Positions 16,397-22,642 are shown, numbered from the stretch's first letter. The stretch: DNA of 22,960 bases from an uncultured Prevotella sp. (GCA_900548585.1 URLI01000035.1:1-22960); one strand, 5' to 3'. Program-made: numbers and translations. The notes: a model not told the origin generated them from the letters alone.

Positions 16397-16474
16397 AAAT
16401 ACGGCGTATTTGCTCACCAAATACGGCGTATTTGCTCACCAAATACGGCGAATTTGCCGACCAAATACGCCGAG
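16397..16474. repeat. Tandem 22-bp repeats, each with a 15-bp palindrome
   Basis: Copies start at 16397, 16419, 16441 and 16463. The first two are identical over 22 bp, the third differs at a few bases, and the fourth is a 12-bp partial copy. The core AAATACGGCGTATTT is a perfect dyad about one central base (AAATACG-G-CGTATTT), followed by the 7-bp linker GCTCACC. The 22-bp period is about two helical turns. There are no unique spacers, so it is not CRISPR. Confidence 0.9.
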
Positions 16475-16634
16475 ATTACATGACAGGCGGCACTCAAACG
16501 CAAGCCTGCTGACGACAAAGGGCCTGGCTGTTTGCCAAAAAACGCTACTTTGGAACAGAGTAAACGCTATGTTTTTCAAACCGAAGGATATAAATATTTC
16601 ATAAAAAAGTAATCGTTTATTCAAATCAAAGTCG

Positions 16635-16642
16635 TAACTTTG
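16635..16642 (+). promoter_or_regulatory. -7 box of the plus-strand glycosyltransferase operon
   Basis: TAACTTTG matches the Bacteroidetes -7 consensus and lies 22 bases before the GT2 ATG, predicting a leader of about 17 bases. No good TTTG sits at the expected -33 position; the nearest candidate, TTTA at 16616, is spaced 15 bases away. The promoter may therefore need an activator. Confidence 0.55.
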
Positions 16643-16664
16643 CAAGCAAATAAAAACCACTGCA

Positions 16665-17654
16665 ATGCCTAACAATTTTAATGCCACGGAACAGATTCCG
16701 CTCGTCAGTTTCATAGTCACGACATACAACCTGCCGGACGAAATGCTCAGGGAATGTCTTCAGAGCATAACGGCACTGTCGCTCAGCCGCCGCGAGGTTG
16801 AAATAATTGTTGTTGATGACGGCTCCGACGAGGACACGCTTACTGCCATAAAGGAGGTGTGCGGAAATGCGATATACGTCTGGCAGCCCAACAATGGCGT
16901 AAGCACGGCAAGGAACATGGGGCTGAAGATTGCAAGCGGGAGATACATACAGTTCATCGACGGGGACGACAAACTTATACTCGCCGGATATGAGCACTGC
17001 CTGGACATCGTGAGGTTTCGTGACCCGGACATGGTGCTTTTCAACTTCACGGAAAAAGACTCCGGCATTGACACGCCATATCTTTTCGAAGGGCCTATGA
17101 CCGGGGACGAATACATGCGCCGCAACAACATCAAGGCGTCCGTGTGCGCATATATATTCAGCAGGAGGACACTGGCAAACCTTAAATTCAGTGCCGGAGT
17201 TGAATTTGGTGAGGATGAGGAGTTTACGCCACAGCTTATTCTCAGTGCGGAAAAACTTTACGCCACAGACACATGCGCATACTACTACCGCAAGAACACT
17301 TCGTCTGTGACGCGCAGGAAAGGGAAGCGGAGACTCGTGAAACGACTTGCTGACACGGAGCACGTCATATACAACCTGCATAATCTCGCCGGCACAATGC
17401 CGGCAATGGATTCCGTGGCGTTGCGCCGCAGGGTGGCACAACTGACTATGGACTATATATATAACATCATCACGCTCACACGTTCGAGACATCAACTGGA
17501 AAAAAGAATAAGAAGCCTCGAGAAGAAGGGGCTCTACCCACTTCCGGCAGACAAATATACATGGAAATACCGGATGTTCAACAAAATGATAAGAACAGAA
17601 TCCGGACGGAGGGCACTGATGTTTGCCCTCCCGATGCTGAAACGTGAAAGATGA
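16665..17654 (+). CDS. Glycosyltransferase family 2 (GT-A fold)
   Basis: The 329-aa product has the GT2 pattern from its start: LVSFIVTTYNLPDEMLREC, VEIIVVDDGSDEDT (Asp51, Asp52), NNGVSTARNMGL and the metal-binding FIDGDDKL with DGDD at 99-102. It should extend a lipid-linked or surface glycan using a nucleotide sugar. The C-terminal third is rich in Arg and Lys and may contact the membrane. The start codon is fixed by a -7 box 22 bases upstream. Its stop overlaps the next gene as ATGA (17651-17654), so the two glycosyltransferases are translationally coupled. It is only distantly similar to the GT2 at 13062-14042, so the pair is not a recent duplication. Donor and acceptor are unknown. Confidence 0.93.
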   Translation: MPNNFNATEQIPLVSFIVTTYNLPDEMLRECLQSITALSLSRREVEIIVVDDGSDEDTLTAIKEVCGNAIYVWQPNNGVSTARNMGLKIASGRYIQFIDGDDKLILAGYEHCLDIVRFRDPDMVLFNFTEKDSGIDTPYLFEGPMTGDEYMRRNNIKASVCAYIFSRRTLANLKFSAGVEFGEDEEFTPQLILSAEKLYATDTCAYYYRKNTSSVTRRKGKRRLVKRLADTEHVIYNLHNLAGTMPAMDSVALRRRVAQLTMDYIYNIITLTRSRHQLEKRIRSLEKKGLYPLPADKYTWKYRMFNKMIRTESGRRALMFALPMLKRER

Positions 17655-18757
17655 GGGTTTTACTTCTGGGTGAATACAGCAACCTTCACGCGACACTTGC
17701 CGACGGGCTGCGGGAATTGGGAAACGAGGTTGTCGTGGCAAGCAACGGCGACTTCTGGAAGGATTACCCCCGCGACATTGACCTCGCACGCAGGCCGGGG
17801 AAATTTGGCGGCGCAAGGCTGATGGCAAAACTGCTTTCCGTAATGCCAAAACTGAAAGGGTTCGATGTCGTACAGCTGATTAACCCGATGTTTCTCGAAC
17901 TGAAGGCGGAGCGCGTGTTACCGTTCTACAAAAGGATAAGGAAAGAAAACGGGAAACTTTTCCTTGGTGCGTTTGGCATGGACTACTACTGGACAAATGT
18001 CAACTCATGCCAAATGCCACTGCGGTACAGTGATTTCAACTTAGGCTGCGAACTCAGGGAAAATGCTGACGCGGTGAAGGAAAGGGAGGACTGGACAGGC
18101 ACGCCGAAAGAAAGACTAAACCGTATGATTGCGGAAGACTGCGATGGCATTATTGCCTGCCTGTACGAATACTATGCGACATACAGGCTCGTTTTCCCGG
18201 ACAAGACGACTTTTATACCCCTGCCGATAGACACGGGCAAAATGCCTGCTGCCCCGATGCCGTCAAACAGCGGGAAAATCAGGGTTTTCATAGGGATAAG
18301 CCGTGGAAGAAGTGAATACAAGGGTACGGACATCATGCTGAAGGCCGCGCTCGACGTTGCCGCAAGGCATCCAGAAGAAATCGAGATAAGGAGAGCCGAG
18401 GGACTGCCGTTCAGCGAATACCAGAGAATGATGGACGGGAGCGACGCAATACTCGACCAACTGTATTCATACACTCCGAGCATGAATTCACTGCTTGCCA
18501 TGAGCAAGGGGATAATATGTGTCGGTGGCGGCGAACCTGAGAACTATGACATCATAGGCGAACGCGAACTGCGCCCGATTGTCAACGTCAGGCCATGCTA
18601 CGAAAGCGTCGTGGAACAACTTGAATGGCTGATAAGCCACAAGAAGGACATACCGGCAATGAAACGCGACAGCATGGAATATGTCCGCCGGCACCATGAC
18701 CACATAAAGGTCGCACGCCGCTACCTTGAGTGCTGGAATGCCGCAAGCTCGCTGTAA
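17651..18757 (+). CDS. Glycosyltransferase, GT-B fold (GT4-like)
   Basis: The 368-aa product begins MRVLLLGEYSNLHATLADGL and has the two Rossmann halves of a GT-B enzyme. The N-terminal acceptor half contains FDVVQLINPMFLE and FGMDYYW. The C-terminal donor half begins near KIRVFIGISRGRSEYKGTDI and ends with DAILDQLYSYTPSMNSLLAM and GIICVGGGEPENYD, which corresponds to the donor-sugar loop (the EX7E region of GT4). The second Glu of a classical EX7E motif is not obvious, so the GT4 label is tentative. It overlaps the preceding GT2 by the ATGA junction. Its last 37 bases overlap tail-to-tail with the minus-strand maf gene, and no terminator is visible between them. Confidence 0.85.
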   Translation: MRVLLLGEYSNLHATLADGLRELGNEVVVASNGDFWKDYPRDIDLARRPGKFGGARLMAKLLSVMPKLKGFDVVQLINPMFLELKAERVLPFYKRIRKENGKLFLGAFGMDYYWTNVNSCQMPLRYSDFNLGCELRENADAVKEREDWTGTPKERLNRMIAEDCDGIIACLYEYYATYRLVFPDKTTFIPLPIDTGKMPAAPMPSNSGKIRVFIGISRGRSEYKGTDIMLKAALDVAARHPEEIEIRRAEGLPFSEYQRMMDGSDAILDQLYSYTPSMNSLLAMSKGIICVGGGEPENYDIIGERELRPIVNVRPCYESVVEQLEWLISHKKDIPAMKRDSMEYVRRHHDHIKVARRYLECWNAASSL

Positions 18758-19293
18758 ATACGCTGCACCGGCAGACCCATGACATTGAAGTAACTGCCTT
18801 TTATCGACTCGACTCCTATGTAGCCTATCCACTCCTGAATGCCGTATGCGCCGGCCTTGTCAAAGGGCTTGTAGTGTTCAACGTAATATCTTATCTCACC
18901 CTCCGACAGTTCCTTGAAAGTGACATCCGTCTCCACCGAGAAACTGCGCTCACGCTCATTTGTCGCCAGGCACACGCCTGTCATTACCTGGTGCGTGCGG
19001 CCGCTCAGCAACCTCAGCATGCGACAGGCCTCCCTCGCATCCGCAGGCTTGCCGAGAACCTTGTCCCCAACGACGACAATCGTATCTGCTGTAAGCAAGA
19101 TCTCGCCGTCAGAGATGGTTTCCCTGTAGGCGGATGATTTCCTGCATGCGATATACCTTGCTATTTCCTGCACTGGCAGGTCGGCAGGATAACTCTCATC
19201 AATGCCCGGATGCAGCCTTACCTCGAAATCAACATCCAGTCCGGACAGCAGTTCCTTACGTCTCGGACTTCCCGAAGCCAATATTATTTTCAT
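18721..19293 (-). CDS. maf: Maf nucleotide pyrophosphatase
   Basis: Maf proteins hydrolyse non-canonical or excess nucleoside triphosphates (dTTP/UTP or m7GTP) to the monophosphate and PPi, a house-cleaning role. The 190-aa product has the signature LASGSPRRKELL at 5-16, the catalytic Asp70 in TADTIVVV, GKP at 81-83 and SGRTHQVMTGV at 98-108. Gln102 after His101 recalls the dTTP/UTP (YhdE-like) subgroup, but substrate choice is inferred. It is the last gene of a minus-strand operon, 31 bases after the KdsC-like gene. Its 3' end overlaps the convergent glycosyltransferase by 37 bases. Confidence 0.95.
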   Translation of the reverse strand: MKIILASGSPRRKELLSGLDVDFEVRLHPGIDESYPADLPVQEIARYIACRKSSAYRETISDGEILLTADTIVVVGDKVLGKPADAREACRMLRLLSGRTHQVMTGVCLATNERERSFSVETDVTFKELSEGEIRYYVEHYKPFDKAGAYGIQEWIGYIGVESIKGSYFNVMGLPVQRIYSELAAFQHSR

Positions 19294-19324
19294 TGTAGGG
19301 TTTGTTTGTTTTCAATAAAACAGA

Positions 19325-19843
19325 TTACCATCCGAATGCGTGTTCGTCGCGAAGCCATTTCCCCTGTGCCTTAAGCACCTGCTCAACGACATCACGGCCG
19401 CAGCCGTAACCACCGCGCCGGTCGCTTATGTATATGCTGGCCTGCCTCACCTCCGCACAGGCATCTGAAGGGCAGCACGGGCATCCGCATGCCCGCATCA
19501 CCTCCAGGTCTGGTATGTCATCTCCCATGAAAATCAGCTCGTCATCGGAATATCCATGGCGTTTCTTGAAATCCTCGTATGATTCTTTCTTGACCGCTGC
19601 CTTCATGTAAATGTCCTCAACGCCAAGGCCTTCATACCTCAGCCGCACTGCATCTATGTCGCACCCGGTTATGACGGCGATGTGAAGCCCCACCTTCATA
19701 GCCAACTGTATGGCATATCCATCCTTGATGTTCACAGTTCGCATCGGCTCGCCGTCAGGATGAAGCGATATTGTCTCCGCGCTCAACACTCCGTCAATGT
19801 CAAACAGGACGGCCTTTATCTTGCTCAAGTCATAGTTTATCAT
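19325..19843 (-). CDS. KdsC/YrbI-family HAD phosphatase (Kdo-8-phosphate phosphatase-like)
   Basis: KdsC removes the phosphate from 3-deoxy-D-manno-octulosonate 8-phosphate in Kdo synthesis for lipid A cores. Related enzymes act on nonulosonate 9-phosphates. The 172-aa protein lacks a cap domain, as expected for this tetrameric HAD class. Motif I is FDIDGVL (nucleophile Asp15, Asp17), motif II VITG (Thr59), motif III Lys85 in AAVKKES, and motif IV MGDDIPD (Asp108, Asp109). The C-terminal RRGGYGCGRDVVEQVLKAQG is the tail loop that completes the neighbouring active site in KdsC. The residues after ITG are CDIDAV rather than the GR(K/S)S of many KdsC proteins, so substrate is uncertain. It sits between the DUF2520 gene (15-base gap) and maf. 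Confidence 0.87.
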   Translation of the reverse strand: MINYDLSKIKAVLFDIDGVLSAETISLHPDGEPMRTVNIKDGYAIQLAMKVGLHIAVITGCDIDAVRLRYEGLGVEDIYMKAAVKKESYEDFKKRHGYSDDELIFMGDDIPDLEVMRACGCPCCPSDACAEVRQASIYISDRRGGYGCGRDVVEQVLKAQGKWLRDEHAFGW

Positions 19844-19858
19844 CTCTGTATCACACTG

Positions 19859-20647
19859 TCATTTATCAATTTGCATTATACTTCTGCTCATCATTTCGTA
19901 TATATTCCTCACGTCAGGGGAGTTTATCAGCTCCAGGTGTTTCCGCATGACATCAACATCCCTCCTTGCGGCAGGCCCGGTCTGCGCCTCACGCGGAGAA
20001 AGCACATTGAGTTTCTCAACGGTTTCCCTTATCAGCGGAAGCATCACGCTGAATGGTATGTCATGCGCCGAAAGCAAATCACCGGCAAGGGCAAAGCAAT
20101 GGTTGGCGAAATTGCATGCAAACACCGCAGCAACATGAAGGTAACGGCGAGTGTCGGAATCAAGACGGTAAACCTTGTCTGTAAGTTTGTGCGAGAGACT
20201 TTCAAGCGTCTCACAGGTTTGTTCATCCGAAGCCTCAACGAATATGGATATATCATTGAAATCCACAGTCTTCTGCTTGCTGAAAGTCTGCATCGGATAA
20301 AACACGCCATGCGCTACATCAGTGTTACCGAAAATGTCTAACGGAACACTTCCGGCTGTGTGAACCACTATACCGCCTGCCGCTTTTTCAATAACCTTTG
20401 GAATAACGGCGCCAAGTGCGTTGTCTTTTATTGAAACGACATACAGGTCTGCCCCCACAATAATGTCGTTTAACGATGTCGTCCAGCCACAGCCGAGCCT
20501 CACTGCAAGAGACTCTGCTGATTTTTCCGTGCGGCTGAAGACCTGCTCCACCTTTATACCCCGGCTATGCAACGCCACACCGAGATTAGTGGCAAGGTTT
20601 CCCGCACCGACTATCACCACGCGCCTAATATCGCCCGACATGGACAT
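19859..20647 (-). CDS. Rossmann-fold protein with C-terminal DUF2520 domain
   Basis: The 262-aa product has an N-terminal NAD(P)-binding Rossmann domain (VVIVGAGNLATNLGVAL, GAGNLA at 14-19, then SIKDNALG) and a helical C-terminal domain of the DUF2520 type (about 140-262; DTRRYLHVAAVFACNFANH). The fold resembles ketopantoate reductase and pyrroline-5-carboxylate reductase, but no substrate is established for the family. It overlaps the upstream nitroreductase by 23 bases and precedes the KdsC-like gene by 15 bases, so it is in the same operon. The set DUF2520, KdsC-like, Maf is a recurring neighbourhood in Bacteroidetes as far as I recall. ATG 20647 is used; a second ATG two codons later is equally possible. 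Confidence 0.87.
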   Translation of the reverse strand: MSMSGDIRRVVIVGAGNLATNLGVALHSRGIKVEQVFSRTEKSAESLAVRLGCGWTTSLNDIIVGADLYVVSIKDNALGAVIPKVIEKAAGGIVVHTAGSVPLDIFGNTDVAHGVFYPMQTFSKQKTVDFNDISIFVEASDEQTCETLESLSHKLTDKVYRLDSDTRRYLHVAAVFACNFANHCFALAGDLLSAHDIPFSVMLPLIRETVEKLNVLSPREAQTGPAARRDVDVMRKHLELINSPDVRNIYEMMSRSIMQIDK

Positions 20648-21152
20648 TCTCCCATTTCAGACTGTCTTCATTCTGCGCTTTCCTTTCATCCGCCTTGTGG
20701 CCAAAAGCCACTACGCACAGGCACGAAAGGTTTTCCGGAATGTCGAGAACGCCACGTATCACGGTGTCGGCAGACGTGCCGTCGGAAAGCCCGCGGCCAC
20801 GCATCTGCACCCAGCAAGAGCCGAGTCCGAGGTCCGCCGCCTGGTATTGCATCGATATCGCAGCAATGGAGGCATCCTCCACCCAGCAGTCATTTGTCAT
20901 GGGGTCGCCAAGAACGACAACCGCAAGCGAGGCGCCCTTTATGAGTTTTGAGCCAATATCTCTGGCATCAGATATTTTTTCAAGACTGTTCTTGTCGTCA
21001 ACCACAACAAACTGCCACTCGCGCCGGCCCTTGCTCGTCGGTGACATTAGTGCCGCGCGGAGTATCAACTTAACGTCGTCGGCACTGATTTCCTCATCCG
21101 TGAACTTGCGGTGGCTGCGTCTTATCTGCACCAATGTTTTGAAATCTTCCAT
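20625..21152 (-). CDS. Nitroreductase family protein (FMN-dependent oxidoreductase)
   Basis: Members use FMN and NAD(P)H to reduce nitro groups, quinones or flavins in the cytoplasm. The 175-aa product begins MEDFKTLVQIRRSHRKFTDE, where the RRSHR-type motif (Arg11, Arg12, Ser13, Arg15) binds the FMN phosphate, followed by LMSPTSKGRREWQFVVV. The ASLAVVVLGDPMTNDCWVED and AADLGLGSCWVQMRGRG segments form the dimer and cofactor pocket. ATG 21152 is preferred; the longer frame begins at a TTG three codons upstream. It is the first gene of the operon leading to maf and overlaps the DUF2520 gene by 23 bases. The 114 bases to the tRNA-Thr gene show no strong promoter, only a near match (TGTCTTTG, 21228-21221). 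Confidence 0.9.
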   Translation of the reverse strand: MEDFKTLVQIRRSHRKFTDEEISADDVKLILRAALMSPTSKGRREWQFVVVDDKNSLEKISDARDIGSKLIKGASLAVVVLGDPMTNDCWVEDASIAAISMQYQAADLGLGSCWVQMRGRGLSDGTSADTVIRGVLDIPENLSCLCVVAFGHKADERKAQNEDSLKWENVHVGRY

Positions 21153-21266
21153 GACATACAAATATTTTAGATGTTAAACCATAATTGGTTGTTAAACTAT
21201 AAAAGGTTAAAAGTCAATGGCAAAGACATATCCTGCACACTAAACTTCTAACCTTAAACCTTCCTG

Positions 21267-21340
21267 AGCCTCTTGTCGGATTCGAACCAACGACCCCGAG
21301 ATTACAAATCACGTGCTCTGGCCAACTGAGCTAAAGAGGC
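21267..21340 (-). tRNA. tRNA-Thr (anticodon UGU)
   Basis: The minus strand folds into a full cloverleaf: acceptor GCCTCTT/AAGAGGC, D-arm GCTC/GAGC, anticodon loop TTTGTAA with UGU at 34-36, and T-arm GTTGG-TTCGAAT-CCGAC. The discriminator is U and CCA is not encoded. The anticodon stem has a U29-U41 mismatch. It follows the SRP RNA by 4 bases and reads ACA codons. Confidence 0.96.
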
Positions 21341-21344
21341 GGGT

Positions 21345-21440
21345 GGGTAAGCGGTCTGCATCGCGCCGCTACAACCAACTACCTTTGCTACGTTCCCGTC
21401 CTGGAGGATTCGAAGGGAGCTGGCCGTGCAGGACTTACCC
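21345..21440 (-). ncRNA. ffs: Signal recognition particle RNA (4.5S-type)
   Basis: SRP RNA binds Ffh and directs nascent membrane proteins to FtsY. The roughly 96-nt minus-strand RNA closes on itself: GGGTAAG at the 5' end pairs with CTTACCC at the 3' end. The apex carries the domain IV hallmarks: CCAGG, stem ACG around the tetraloop GGAA and CGU (21399-21390), then AGCA (21389-21386) and AAGG. No Alu domain is present, so this is the small bacterial type. A -7 box lies about 14 bases upstream and tRNA-Thr begins 4 bases downstream, so the two are probably processed from one transcript. End positions are approximate by a few bases. Confidence 0.88.
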
Positions 21441-21453
21441 ATTTTTGCAGGTG

Positions 21454-21461
21454 CAAAGGTA
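21454..21461 (-). promoter_or_regulatory. -7 box of the SRP RNA / tRNA-Thr unit
   Basis: TACCTTTG on the minus strand matches TAnnTTTG exactly and ends 13 bases before the SRP RNA 5' end. No TTTG lies at the proper upstream spacing, only TTTA (21482-21479) at 17 bases. Confidence 0.6.
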
Positions 21462-21610
21462 ACTATTTTATTTGTTATTAAAGAATGTTTCCGTAGAGAA
21501 AAACTGCTTTTAACCTTTTTTATTGCAACATGGCCTTGTGCAACAAAAAGCATCTGAAGCAGGCAACGAAAAAACCAAAATAAGAGGCTGCGGTCATGTA
21601 TCAATGACAT

Positions 21611-21632
21611 TGTTTCACAGCGTTGCGAAACA
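21611..21632. other. 22-bp near-perfect dyad
   Basis: TGTTTC and GAAACA flank a partly symmetric centre. On the minus strand the RNA would form a 9-bp stem with one G-U pair and the tetraloop ACGC. It has no T-tail, so it is not a terminator. It could be an operator for either flanking unit. Its role is unknown. Confidence 0.35.
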
Positions 21633-21720
21633 TACAGTCCAAATACGCGACAAAATAGAAGTCTTGTTATCAAAAAGGGATAAATAAAGTTAAATATATA
21701 TGACTAAAAGTACAATATAC

Positions 21721-21751
21721 TTGACATAAAGAAAAGTTTTTATTACCTTTG
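21721..21751 (+). promoter_or_regulatory. Promoter of the membrane-protein/HTH pair
   Basis: TACCTTTG (21744-21751) matches the -7 box, and TTGA (21721-21724) sits 19 bases upstream as an imperfect -33 box. The predicted start near 21757 leaves a leader of about 26 bases before the ATG at 21783. Confidence 0.6.
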
Positions 21752-21782
21752 CCACATGTTTAACAAATAAATTATATAAACA

Positions 21783-22259
21783 ATGAAAAGTAACTATTTA
21801 TTTCCAGCAGTTATGAAAAAAGTCGGCTGGTGCATGTTTGTTCCGTCTGCCATAGTTTTGACACTCGTGATTACGGACGTGCTGAGTGACGAGTTGGTTT
21901 CATTCCCAACATTATTAATAGGCGATGTTGGCCTCTTTTCGGGCAATCAAAGCATGGTGACTTTCGGAACCGAGGGTATGCTGTATGAGATTGCCACGCT
22001 GTTTGTGGCCTTGTCATTATTATTCATTTCTTTCTCGAAGGAAGAGGAAGAAGATGAGTATGTGGAAAACATACGGATGAGGTCATTCGTGTGGGCTATA
22101 AAGGCAAACACGCTGCTTGTAATTCTCGGCACATGGTTCATTTTCGGTACTCTGTATCTTGAGCTGATGATTGTGTTCATGTATTCAATGTTCCTGTTTT
22201 TCATCTGCAAATTCAACTACGAACTTTATAAATTAAGGAGGACTGGGAATGAAGAATAA
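21783..22259 (+). CDS. Four-helix membrane protein of unknown function, paired with an XRE regulator
   Basis: I do not recognise a named family. The 158-aa product has four predicted membrane helices at about 14-34, 67-83, 103-123 and 126-143, a loop of about 30 residues between the first two that may be extracytoplasmic, and an acidic run EEEEDE at 87-92 between helices 2 and 3, followed by the basic NIRMR. The C-terminal tail is basic and presumably cytoplasmic. Its stop lies inside the next gene (11-base overlap), so it is made together with the small HTH regulator. Pairs of a small membrane protein with a YozG-like XRE regulator are common in Firmicutes and Bacteroidetes, but what they sense is generally unknown. 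Confidence 0.8.
   Translation: MKSNYLFPAVMKKVGWCMFVPSAIVLTLVITDVLSDELVSFPTLLIGDVGLFSGNQSMVTFGTEGMLYEIATLFVALSLLFISFSKEEEEDEYVENIRMRSFVWAIKANTLLVILGTWFIFGTLYLELMIVFMYSMFLFFICKFNYELYKLRRTGNEE
22235..22241 (+). promoter_or_regulatory. Unusually strong Shine-Dalgarno site for the HTH gene
   Basis: AAGGAGG lies 7 bases before the ATG at 22249, within the last codons of the membrane-protein gene. Bacteroidetes genes rarely carry such a site, and the other starts in this window lack one. It supports ATG 22249 as the real start. Confidence 0.6.
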
Positions 22260-22455
22260 CATTAGGGTGGAACGTGCCATAAAGCGCATGACACAACAGC
22301 AGCTCGCCGAGAAGACTGGAGTGACACGCCAGACCATAAATGCCATCGAGGCGGGGAAATATGTCCCCTCAACAGTGCTGTCACTGAAAATATCGGCAGT
22401 ATTCGGGAAGAAACTCGAGGAAGTGTTCCAACTGGAAGAAACCGACTGGCAATGA
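22249..22455 (+). CDS. Small XRE-family helix-turn-helix regulator
   Basis: The 68-aa protein is almost entirely one Cro/C1-type DNA-binding domain: QQQLAEKTGVTRQTINAIEAG at about 16-36 holds the two HTH helices, followed by VPSTVLSLKISAVFGKKLEEVF, the usual packing helices of YozG-like regulators. It has no separate ligand or dimerisation domain. It overlaps the upstream membrane-protein gene by 11 bases and has its own strong Shine-Dalgarno site, which may let it be made in excess. It probably represses its own operon or passes on a signal from the membrane partner, but the sequence does not show which. A toxin-antitoxin reading is less likely because the partner has no known toxin fold. 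Confidence 0.9.
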   Translation: MKNNIRVERAIKRMTQQQLAEKTGVTRQTINAIEAGKYVPSTVLSLKISAVFGKKLEEVFQLEETDWQ

Positions 22456-22610
22456 CCAACTTTAGCAATGACTGATTTGGGGTTGAATACGGCTCAGCCC
22501 ACCAGCCACCGGCAATACTTTGTGTGCCTGGTGACGGATGCGTGAAGCAAAGAAACTAAAAGCCGCTGCCGGGTTTGTTCTGGCAACGGTCACTTTATCA
22601 ACGAAAACAG

Positions 22611-22641
22611 AAAAGCCATCCTCTTGTAAAGGATGGCTTTT
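22611..22641 (-). terminator. Bidirectional hairpin terminator next to tRNA-Asp
   Basis: AAAAGCCATCC (22611-22621) and GGATGGCTTTT (22631-22641) form an 11-bp perfect stem around a 9-base loop, with A/T runs on both sides. It begins 2 bases after the tRNA-Asp 3' end on the minus strand. It would also stop plus-strand transcription from the HTH operon, about 155 bases downstream of its stop codon. Confidence 0.85.
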
Positions 22642-22642
22642 G

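Larger units (their letters stand above)
16261..16664. other. 404-bp divergent intergenic region of the glycan island
   Basis: It separates the minus-strand secreted-protein gene from the plus-strand GT2 gene. It contains the phased palindrome array (16397-16474), an imperfect direct repeat AACGCTACTTT / AACGCTATGTTT (about 16542 and 16564), and the plus-strand -7 box at 16635-16642. Three short open frames cross it, but all translate the repeat units and look spurious. No minus-strand promoter matching TAnnTTTG was found. Confidence 0.7.
21462..21782. other. Intergenic region between the SRP RNA unit and the membrane-protein/HTH pair
   Basis: No gene is supported here. A minus-strand open frame across the region also runs through the SRP RNA and tRNA and is spurious. 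The notable elements are a near-perfect 22-bp dyad at 21611-21632 and the plus-strand promoter at 21721-21751. Confidence 0.6.

Noticed and set aside
16397..16474. CRISPR array
   Set aside because: The 22-bp units are contiguous with only constant 7-bp linkers between palindromes. There are no unique spacers and no cas genes.
16397..16642. Invertible capsule promoter
   Set aside because: No pair of inverted repeats flanks the -7 box, and no invertase gene or recombination site is visible in the window.
16257..16729. Three short open frames across the palindromic array
   Set aside because: They consist largely of translated repeat units (KYAVFGEQIRRI, KYGVFAHQIRRI) in both directions, as expected for a palindromic repeat, and have no start context.
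16626..17849. 407-codon minus-strand open frame opposite both plus-strand glycosyltransferases
   Set aside because: It spans two clearly recognisable glycosyltransferase genes on the other strand, has Pro/Arg/Cys/His-rich low-quality composition and no known domain, and crosses the promoter region.
21302..21673. 123-codon minus-strand open frame
   Set aside because: It runs through the SRP RNA, part of tRNA-Thr and their promoter.
21783..22455. Toxin-antitoxin module
   Set aside because: The HTH protein lacks a toxin-binding extension and the partner is a 158-aa four-helix membrane protein unlike known toxins. A regulator with membrane partner is a simpler reading.
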